IMG/VR virus record: IMGVR_UViG_3300033985_000055 | Coordinates: 1 to 23,694 of that record | Origin: a virus | Reading direction: 5' to 3' (one strand) | DNA: 23,694 nucleotides | Position numbers and translations under genes: made by a program | Part shown: in pieces, positions 4,589 through 13,100 of the stretch | Layout: every line of letters begins with the position of its first letter | How positions within the stretch are numbered: position 1 is the stretch's first letter | The notes under the pieces: generated by a model | Seen by the model: the letters and a program-made list of their open reading frames with translations, nothing else | What the model was told of the DNA's origin: nothing | The model's database searches: none

Positions 4589-5902
4589 TTACGCGGGCTC
4601 CGCCGCCCCCCGAGCCCCGTAATACGCACTCGCAACCCAGCGATAGGAATCCGCAGCCCGACAACGCGAGCCGCAATACGCGCCGTTAGTCCAATCACCG
4701 CCCGCGCGAAGCTTTATATCCGCTGAGCCACCGGCTCCATCGGCGTTATAAAGCGACCCCTTGTTTCCGGGTAGGTTGTACCAACCCCAATTAACTGTAA
4801 TTCCCGGTTGGTACGATTGGTCGCTAAGCCACTGATACATGACTCCTGCGCAATCCTCGCAACCTATATACGATATCATCCGCCTGCCATTAGTATCGAT
4901 ATGCCCTCCGGTCGTGCCGGGGTCTGCTGAACCAGAGATGTTCGTCTCCTCGTTTCCTCCCGCGGCTATTTTCTGAAATTCGCCATCGTCAAGCAGACGT
5001 TTTCCGACAGCACCCAAATCGTCTACGTGGTCCATCCATGTTCTCGTATCCGTGATGGTAGCACCGTAAGCCGATGCAGTGGTTGCGCCTGTGCCTGATT
5101 GTAAATAAATGTCAACCCATATGTTTGCCGATGGGCACCAAACCATACCCTCAGGTGAAGCGGATTTCGGGCGGTGGAGTAAATCCCACACGGAAAGAGG
5201 CAGAATGTCACCAGCAACGAAACCAGACAAAGGATGCCCCGTAATCGTCCCGACATCCGCGCACAAACAATGGAACCCGCCTATCTTGCGGCTTGTGTTG
5301 GGTGCATATCCTGCGGGATACGTTGAATTGGCTGAAAGGATGAGGATAGGTACATTCCCGCTCGATGGCTTGCAAACATAGATGTAAAAATCTTTCCCAG
5401 CCCTAGCCCCAGCTACAGTATAATTTGGTGTTATAGTATCCCAACATACTGCGTTGTTCAAATCTAATTCTATTTCAGTTGGTAGCTTATAAACCATATC
5501 ATCTATGCCAACAATAAGCCCTCCACCAGGGCTAACTATTGTATGTCTGTCGACTTCAGCTAATGTTCCTTTTATTGATGGTGCTGTGCCACGTTCATAT
5601 ACACTTGTAATTGTTACTGTAGTATCACCAGGTTTCCATTCTAGCCCTTCTGGTTTAGAGGAATTAACTGTAAGAAAAAAACCATCTGCTCCTCTGGGGA
5701 GCCTGACGACTTCACCTGGTGCAGTAGCTGTATATAAATCCCCCTTATCTTGTAATATAGCTTTATTTACCTTACCATCTACAATAGGTTTAAGTTCTTC
5801 GCCTTGTAAGGCAATAGCATCTACATATAATTTATTCCAATTCTTGGATTGTGTCCCTAAATCAGCATCTTTATTTACCCTTGGCACTATGTTTCTACTC
5901 AT
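4589..5902 (-). CDS. Receptor-binding tail protein with C-type-lectin-like variable C-terminus (DGR target candidate)
   Basis: A 437-residue tail protein. The N-terminus (SRNIVPRVNKDADLGTQSKN) is a fibre attachment-like segment followed by strand-rich regions. From about residue 200 the protein has the form of the Mtd-like C-type lectin fold: GGFHCLC, SVWDLLHRPK, GMVWCPS, DTRTWMDHVDDLGAVGKRLL, RRMISYIGCEDCAG, and finally AGGDWTNGAYCGSR...GARGAAEPA. The last ~40 residues match the consensus of DGR variable proteins, with most Asn positions replaced. It should bind the host receptor at the tail tip. ATG 5902 has AAGGAG eight bases upstream; a GTG at 5911 is less likely. It follows a second fibre gene by a dozen bases. 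The main alternative is a non-mutating lectin-fold fibre. Confidence 0.85.
   Translation of the reverse strand: MSRNIVPRVNKDADLGTQSKNWNKLYVDAIALQGEELKPIVDGKVNKAILQDKGDLYTATAPGEVVRLPRGADGFFLTVNSSKPEGLEWKPGDTTVTITSVYERGTAPSIKGTLAEVDRHTIVSPGGGLIVGIDDMVYKLPTEIELDLNNAVCWDTITPNYTVAGARAGKDFYIYVCKPSSGNVPILILSANSTYPAGYAPNTSRKIGGFHCLCADVGTITGHPLSGFVAGDILPLSVWDLLHRPKSASPEGMVWCPSANIWVDIYLQSGTGATTASAYGATITDTRTWMDHVDDLGAVGKRLLDDGEFQKIAAGGNEETNISGSADPGTTGGHIDTNGRRMISYIGCEDCAGVMYQWLSDQSYQPGITVNWGWYNLPGNKGSLYNADGAGGSADIKLRAGGDWTNGAYCGSRCRAADSYRWVASAYYGARGAAEPA
4592..4705 (-). other. Putative DGR variable region (VR)
   Basis: This is the 3' end of the lectin-fold fibre gene, residues about 400-437. The stretch is much richer in G and C than its neighbours and poor in A on the coding strand. 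Against the consensus I recall for such proteins (AGGNWNNGANCGSR, then N-rich, then GARGA), the differing residues D403, T405, Y409, A416, D418, S419, V423, S425 and Y427 are all written with codons ending in T or C (GAT, ACT, TAT, GCT, GAT, TCC, GTT, AGT, TAT). A416 uses GCT where most nearby Ala codons are GCG. This is what adenine mutagenesis of AAY codons would leave. No template copy was found in the window. Confidence 0.65.
4595..4617 (-). promoter_or_regulatory. GC-rich tract and hairpin at the 3' end of the variable region (possible IMH)
   Basis: On the coding strand GGGCTC pairs with GAGCCC across an 11-base G/C-only loop, inside a run that is nearly all G and C and ends at the stop codon. 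DGR targets end in a G/C-rich initiation-of-mutagenic-homology (IMH) element, and several have an adjacent hairpin or cruciform. The stem here lies inside the reading frame rather than after it. Only the position and composition support the reading; the hairpin is short. Confidence 0.45.
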
Positions 5903-5914
5903 ATTTATCACTCC

Positions 5915-6730
5915 TTATTGGTATGTAATATCTCCATTTTCGTCTAACATAAAAATTTCGCTTGTGATTGGGGCTATCATAGGCATGAGGTCACCATTTT
6001 CATCTATTTCAAAATATCCACTTAGAGCTACAGTAATACGTGTCCATTCTGCTTTGTTATCTACACCGCTGATATTAGGTGCATGGTCTACTCCGACGAT
6101 ATTTGTTCCTATGCATCTATACGTGTGTCCATTATTGAAACTTACAACATCGTTATAATTGTAAACAGTTTCGCTATCCCATGCAGGGGCTGCTGCCCCG
6201 AAGGCCGCTGCAGCAGACCCTGCAGCGTCTAGGGCTGCGGCTTCAGCACTGGATGCTGATATTGCTGCTTTTGAGGCATGGTGTAATGCTGAGTATTGAT
6301 CGTTTTCAACTGGGATGTTCTCAGGGTTTTCTGCCCATTTTCTTGCTTTATCAATGGAGGGGGCAATTAGTGCTGAAGCTTCAGCTGCGGCGTTAGATGC
6401 AGCGAGTGCTGCTTTTGAGGCATGGTGTAATGCTGAATATTGTCCTGGCTCAACTTCACTATCTTCAGGGGTTTCTGCCCATTGCCTTGCCTTATCTACC
6501 CACATAAGCGTTTCAGATAGATTATTAAAGTAAACAGGATCGCTCCACGATACTCCATTATCTGTACTGAAACGAAGATATCTATCAATTTCTACAGGAT
6601 CATCGTGCCATGATATTCCATCGACAGAATATTGTATTTTCATATCCGGGGCAGCAGCACCCTGTGGCCCAGGTGAGTTCATTGGTCTTACAACTACCGC
6701 TTGCCTTAAATCTTCAAAAGGATTACTCAT
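5915..6730 (-). CDS. Tail fibre protein with internal repeats and CBM5/12-like domain
   Basis: A 271-residue fibre protein. Residues ~20-65 contain GPQG and a BNR/sialidase-like strand pattern (IQYSVDGISWHDD, YLRFSTDNGVSWSDP). Residues 80-127 and 128-175 are two copies of a 48-residue, Ala-rich helical repeat (KARQWAETPED... / KARKWAENPEN..., both with QYSALHHASKAA). Residues ~184-232 (AWDSETVYNYNDVVSFNNGH, then TYRCIGTN...EWTRI) resemble a carbohydrate-binding module of the CBM5/12 type. The end carries two DENGD motifs (243-247, 263-267). The ATG overlaps the preceding stop as TAATG. The protein probably forms part of the tail spike and binds surface sugar, beside the lectin-fold protein encoded next. 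Confidence 0.75.
   Translation of the reverse strand: MSNPFEDLRQAVVVRPMNSPGPQGAAAPDMKIQYSVDGISWHDDPVEIDRYLRFSTDNGVSWSDPVYFNNLSETLMWVDKARQWAETPEDSEVEPGQYSALHHASKAALAASNAAAEASALIAPSIDKARKWAENPENIPVENDQYSALHHASKAAISASSAEAAALDAAGSAAAAFGAAAPAWDSETVYNYNDVVSFNNGHTYRCIGTNIVGVDHAPNISGVDNKAEWTRITVALSGYFEIDENGDLMPMIAPITSEIFMLDENGDITYQ
6206..6493 (-). repeat. 144-bp tandem duplication within the fibre gene
   Basis: Two adjacent 144-bp units (6350-6493 and 6206-6349) encode the two 48-residue helical repeats of the fibre. They have diverged, but a 30-base stretch is identical at 6407-6436 and 6263-6292, exactly 144 bases apart, encoding SALHHASKAA and its flank. The arrangement could arise by unequal exchange and could change fibre length. 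Confidence 0.85.
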
Positions 6731-7095
6731 TACGATCCCACCTTATCACATGTCACTACTTTTACCTTGCCACAGATGATTGGATATGTCTGTCTGGGTC
6801 CACCAAAATCAGGCGTAGTTAAACTTGCTACCCATACGTAAGAACCTTCAAGAAGGTTGCGTGTTTGCGTTGGTGACAATTCTATCTTGATCAATCCATA
6901 ATCTGTCAAAGTTATCTCGTTTCCCGTAGTCCACATGGTTATTGTGGTCGTTGAATCGAAGTTTTCTAATACTTCGATGGCAAGACTATATCCATTAAAA
7001 TTGAACGGTTGACCGTAGACCTCAAACAAAAACCTATGGTCCCATGTATATCCTCTCATTATCGGTGGCAAATTTTCATGTGCGGGGTATAGCAT
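6730..7095 (-). CDS. Beta-sandwich tail protein (BppU-N/LtfC-like)
   Basis: A 121-residue, strand-rich protein with the pattern MRGYTWDHRFLFEVYGQPFN, NGYSLAIEVLEN, LIKIELSPTQTRNLLEG and YVWVASLTTPDFG. This fits the small beta-sandwich domains (BppU N-terminal/LtfC-like) that connect fibres to the tail tip in many phages. It lies between the ejection-protein gene and the fibre genes. Its ATG has GGAGAGGGGTGA upstream and its stop overlaps the fibre start by one base. Fold assignment is from the strand pattern and context; the exact family is uncertain. Confidence 0.6.
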   Translation of the reverse strand: MLYPAHENLPPIMRGYTWDHRFLFEVYGQPFNFNGYSLAIEVLENFDSTTTITMWTTGNEITLTDYGLIKIELSPTQTRNLLEGSYVWVASLTTPDFGGPRQTYPIICGKVKVVTCDKVGS

Positions 7096-7127
7096 TATAT
7101 CACCCCTCTCCTATTATAATATATTTT

Positions 7128-10100
7128 TTATTTCTTCTGAGTATTAAATAAAAATCTACGCCATTCAAATTCTTTGTTGTATTGCTCAGACATCCAATAC
7201 TCCATAAGATAGGCGAAGTTTTGCCGTAGACCCTTGGTCGGTAGTCTCCACCAATATTCAGCTGCAGTATATGATGCTTTAGCAAGGTTTTGTAACCTTT
7301 CTGGCAATGCTTTCTCGCTATCTTCAAAGGCCTTATACATATAATTAACCACATTGGCTACTGATTGATACGCCCCAACTGCAGGAGAAAACTGGTAATT
7401 TTCATATCCACTAAAGATACCAAAGAAGTCTCTTAATAGAATCCATGTCCCCATATAATATCCAAATGTGTTTTTGGCTGACCACTTAGCCCACCTCCAC
7501 CATTCTGCTTCATCGTCCCAAGGATCTTCGTCGTTGGGGCCTCCCTGACGCATCCAAGTTAAAGCCATCGCTGGTACAACTAGCCCCCACAACATAAATG
7601 CTGCAAACCTTGCTACGTCACCCTTCTTAATTAAGTGTTGTGTTTCAAGATAGGTCATATTGCGCAGCGTGCCCATAAATGAATAAAACATAGAGAATAA
7701 TTGGTCTAACTCAGATCCTCTTTGTTTAGTTACAAGGTCGATAGCACGTCCAACGTTTTGAGTTTGTCTAATAACCATATCAGCATATTCTATGGCTCTT
7801 TGTTCACTCAAGCCCTCTTCGATCTTCATGTTATATGCTTCAAGCCAAACGGGTATGGTAACAGATGCATCCATAAACCCTATGAAGTAAAACCCCATCT
7901 CACGTATTTGGTCCATCGTTCCAGCTTGTATCATCCTTTTCATTGTTGCTGCTACATCTCTGTCCCATGACTGTTGCCTGAATCTCATAAACGGGGATTT
8001 ATCGTGCACAAATTTTGCTTTTTCTTTCCAAGATGTTGGGTCACTATAAAATGATATTATGGCGTGAGCTGTTCTAGCTGGGCCTATCATTACAGCGGCT
8101 GAACTATAACCTAAGACCTGTGCTAATGCAGGCGACATTCTAAGACCCAATCCAACCATAGTTGCGCCCATTCTTGCTCTTCGCAGCATTCGTTGCGTTG
8201 AAGTTAAGGCAGGGGCAAATCCTGACTGGATATGATCCAACCACTTATCGAATTGTTCTATAGCATGGTTGCCCAAAGCTCTTGTTATAGCACCTCTAAT
8301 GTCTGGATCATTAATAATACGTCTAACGTCTCGTATAGCACGTTTAAATGCCAGGTCTTCTGTGATATCGGCAACATGTTTAGCCAACACAGGCGTAACG
8401 CTTAACATGAGCTTAGCATCCTCACCCACAGTTACTAGACGTGGCTTAGCATATCCTGCTATCATTGACCTAGCACCAGAGATCAACCTAATATTGTCGT
8501 CCATATTAGAGTTAGTATAAAATTTATGAGTAGATAATCTTCTGTCGTATGCTATCGGGTAATATCCTCCAGCTACCCAACCGTATGGCGTCATCATGCC
8601 TGCAGGTTCTACTTTTTTAGGTCTTAAACCTGTCACATCCACCATCAAAGCTTCAACTTCAGGCCAGAAAGATTCAAGAAATGCTATAACATCTTTAACG
8701 AAGCCCCAGTCTGCTTCAGTCATATTTTCATTTAACCAAGATTCTATGGCTTCCTCGGTTAATCCAAAGCCAGTGATTAATCGTTCTCTGCCTTCCACGT
8801 TCAGATAGTTAAGGGCTATAGCAAGCATGTTGTCTCTATTCATGCGTTCGCCAGCCAAGAGAGATGTGGGAAGCCACTGTTTGTACCACTTGCGCATTTC
8901 TTTTTGTGGATAGTGCTTGTTCAATATTTCAGTTATTCTTTGAGCGGCTTCATATTGACGTATCATAGCTTCGTTGGTAGCTCTTTCTAATGGATTGTAT
9001 ATGGCGTCTCTAAATGCACCAAAGTCTTCAAAGTTGTCAAGTATTTTTACAAGAAAATCAACTCTATTGTGGTCCATGATACGTTTGTCTAACCCATCTT
9101 TGAGCTTTTGCATCAAAGTTGGGTTCAACATACCAGCTCTTTCGCCCTTGTCTACAGTAATAGAGTTTACTTGATCTAGTAAAATTTTCTTTACTTTGTC
9201 AAAGCTTTCTTGCCGTCCAGCCTCAAGGAACTTTTGCTCTAATTTACCAATGTATTCTATGGTTTTGATAGCATTTATCAAATCATAGAACTCCCCAACG
9301 GTCATCTCGTCTATTGGCTTAAGCTCAACAGAATGTATGATATCTTCAGGAAGATCTACTTCTTCACCGAGTGCCCTGCGCTCGTCTATGTATTGCCTTA
9401 AAGCATCACGCACTTCCCGTTCGTTTACAGTTCTACGGCTAGCATCTACAGCATCTACTAATTCTGCTATAACATTAAGCACTTCAAGTGGCAGGCCATA
9501 TGTCTTTCTGCCTCTATTTTGGTACTTTCTAATAAGTTCTATGCCACGCTTGACTTGCTCTCTAACTTCTATGGCCTCACGGGCTAAAGCAAAGTTCTGA
9601 GCTTGCAGGTCTTTGTAGTAAACTGCAGCCTCGTATTCACCATCAAGCACAGCCTGCTCATATTTAAGTGCATACTTTGCTGCCTGGGCAAAATACCTAG
9701 CAGGTGAAACATCACTTACCACATCTCTCAAGATAAGCAGTTTAGCATTGGCACGCATCATTTGTGCTCGCTTGGTTGAAGCTTCAACTAAATTTTGTTT
9801 TGTAGTTCTTGCATCTAAGATCAATGATTCAAGCACTAGCGAAGCAAGCATATCATCATTGTGAGTTGCTTTTTCAGCTATCTCTCGAAGGCCGTCGCCG
9901 AAAGCACCTGACTGTATCTCTCTATTTAAGTTGTCTTGATATGCTCGTCTTATTACATCTGCAATGGGTAATGCTGTGGCAAGCTCAGTATACATTTCAT
10001 TAATGTCAGCAAAGCCAAACATAGCCACAGCATCACTAAGAGAGATGTTGCCTCCTTCGGTTTTATACATGTTTCTAAATACTTTGAGGCCTTCTTCGCC

Positions 10101-13100
10101 GAAGACGTCAAGTATCTCTTGTTTTGAGAAGCTAAATCTAGATTTCGGCCGCCTCATCACTGATATCATCTGATATACAGGTTGAGACCTTATCATATCG
10201 CTAACTTCTTTTTTGATTTGTTTGCGCCTATCCCCTAAGGTGTTTTGTAATCTATCTACAAGAGGTTTAACTCCTTCCTTAACAAGCGAAGAGTGCTGTT
10301 CTCTGACAGCTTTATTAACAAGTTGAGCTAATGTTTCAAGATTATCAGTGCTAATACCAGCCTGCTCAGCAACCTCCATTATCCTATCTAGATGCTGTCG
10401 TTGCATGACGGCGTCTGCTTCATCCTCAAGTAGAATCCATCTATCAAAGACGCTTCTTACGTCGTCTGACAGCTCAACACCTAGCGCTGCCATCTCACGA
10501 TAGATTTCAAGCAACCAGCGTTTAATCTTCTCAAATATAGTGAGCACTTCAGGCGTGGGAGCCTTGCCTTCCATGAGGTAAGCTTCAAAACCACGAGCAA
10601 TCTGTTCTTTCTGCTCAGTGGTAAGTTCTTTTTCTGCTCCAACCCAGCTACGTAGGACAGCAAGATCACGTGCTCCAGCTTCTGATATTGTCCCCATATT
10701 TTCAGCTCTAAGTAAATGTTCAATGGCAAAGTGTCCAGCAAACTCATGTAGAGCTGTTGAAACATCGGTCTCTTTGAATATTCTTATGATCGCCTTACCA
10801 GAATCTTGGTCAAAAGAAATGCCGCCTCTTGGAGCTTGTTTGAATTGAACACTGGCTTCACCGTTCTCATCACGTATAACAGTTAAATTATTGAGCATAG
10901 TCTGTTGGTCTTCGCCGACGTATTTAGCAACGGTAGAAAGGACTCTGGCATTTATTTCAGCAACAGTTTCAGCCTGATCTAAATCTAGGCCTGCGTCCAT
11001 AAGTTTTATTCTTATATTTTCTTGCAGGGTTCTTAAGGATCTAGCTCTGGCGTCAAGGTCTTCAGTAAAAGAATCTATCTCACGCTCAAGGCTTGCCTTG
11101 GCGTTTTCCAATTCTCGTTCTGTTATACCAGTTTCACTAAATGCGACGTATTTAGCCAACCCTTCATGTAATTCTGTTCCCGCAATTCTTGAAGCATATA
11201 TTTCCATAGGAATGGACATCTTAGCCCCATCGTCGTCTAAGGCCTCAAGAAACTCTTTTTCTACATTTGGATCTCTATCAGTTGATAAAACATTTGATTC
11301 ATCAACCGCTCGTCTATATTCGTTTTCTAAACCCATGTCTGCGGCGGCTTCTTGTGGGTCGACGCCTCGATCTTGCCAGTAGTTTTGCCACTGCCTGACG
11401 GGTATGTATACTCTTTCTCTTGGAGTACCATCGACCATATCTTTAATATTTCTTCCAAATGTTATAAGAGAACGCTCTTTGGTATTTGATTCATTAACTG
11501 CCTCGTTTAATGTTTCTAATATTTCACGATTCTGATTGTATTCATCAATTTGAGTCTTGAGTTCTATTGCTCGACCACCCAAACCCAACATATTCCACAA
11601 GCCGAAAGAATAGAATGCCATCTTGGCTTCTTCTAATGGATCTAAAAATTCTTCAGTGAAACCTGGCAAAGCAAACGGCTGACCTGAAGTATATTTTAGA
11701 TATCTGTTAGCAAGAGCGCCCACTGAACCCTGTAAGAACTCTTCTGCCATTTCGTTTGTAAGGTCTAAAGCTGCTCTTGCTGCTTCCCTTGAAAATAATC
11801 TTAAAAAAGATGGGTTGTTTAAAAAATTGGATGCTATAGCAGACGTTGGTGCTAGCATTTTATACATAGGCCTAAACCATTTAACTGGAACCCAAGAAAG
11901 TGCAAGGCCTAACTGCATCATTTCTATTGCCGCTTGTGGGATGCTAGCAACATAAGCCACCTTAGCCATGTCGGTTGGGCCAAGCCCACGCCCATAAAGG
12001 TCTCTCTCTGCTTCCATATCTCTATAGTTACCTGACATTTCGGAAAACTGTACTGCACGCATCATGCCATATCGCCAAGCCCATTGTGCGAATTTGCTTG
12101 TTATTTGTGGTTGAGTCATAGCAGTAGCTGCAGTGGTAGCAGTAGTACCAGCAGTGGTAGCAGTAGTACCAGCAGGAAGAAGAGCGCTAGCGCCAGCGGC
12201 TGCGCCTACACCAGTTGCTGCACCTAGCCCAAGCCCAGCAAGAAGCATCCACGTAGCCTGTCCTGCAGCTGTGGTAACCCACGCGTATGTTTGTCCTGCA
12301 TATTGGGCAAATCCATATATAAGTTTGCCAAAGATATTTTTGTCTCTATACCAATCGGTGAAATATGGATCTTCTTCTAAGGCCTTTCTATATTGTGTCC
12401 AATAATTCATTCTTTCTTCGACGGTGATACCTTGAACTTTAGCCCCTATGTCGATAATATCTGGCATCCAAAGGGTAGGCAATCCCTCTCTTTCGGCTAC
12501 ATAACGGCCATGCAGTATTCCCTCATATGTAGAAGCAGCACCATGTCTATATGTAGTTGCTAATTCTTTTGCTATTCTACCTGGGCCGAAATCGACAGGA
12601 GCCCACGTACCTGCACGAATACTTCTTTCATGAATGCGTTGCCTTTCTTGAGTGCTCCTTGAAAATGCAGGCCTGCGTTCTGTGAGCTTTCTATCTTGGA
12701 TAACAGGGATAAATGGCCTTGATAAGGTTGCCTCTGTTTGTTTTATGTTATCTAGGTCATCTCTTACTATGCCCATACGATATACTTCTCTGGCTAAAAT
12801 ACTTGCCATCTTAGGGGCAGACAAAACAAATAAATCCCAATCATAATTGTTAGGGGTTAAGGTTTCGCCACGTTTCTCTATTTCATCTCGTACTTCAGGG
12901 AAATTCATTATTGTGGCCATGGTATACCCATAATCATCGGCCATCTTTTGGTAATGAGCAAGCTGATCTGAACTTATATCTCCGAAGGTCTTATATGCAT
13001 CGATGAGTGGCTGTTTTGGCATATATGGTTGTTGCTTCCTTTGTTGTAAAATCAAAGAAGCAGCTGCTATATTATTAGCAATGTCTGAAGGGATATTAAC

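Noticed and set aside
4390-4689. Plus-strand open frame of 99 codons opposite the end of the fibre gene
   Set aside because: It lies opposite the variable region and the OB-like gene. Its Pro/Arg-rich C-terminus is what the GC-rich antisense strand gives, and it has no ribosome binding site.
5505-6158. Plus-strand open frame of 217 codons
   Set aside because: Antisense to two well-supported fibre genes, no ribosome binding site, no recognisable domain, and it would be the only gene on this strand in the late region.
7100-7354. Minus-strand open frame of 84 codons overlapping the end of the giant gene
   Set aside because: It overlaps the 3' end of the 2007-residue gene in another frame and has no recognisable protein character; the giant gene accounts for the DNA.
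10481-10765. Minus-strand open frame of 94 codons inside the giant gene
   Set aside because: It is a shifted reading of the metallopeptidase-like region; no ribosome binding site and no sensible protein pattern.
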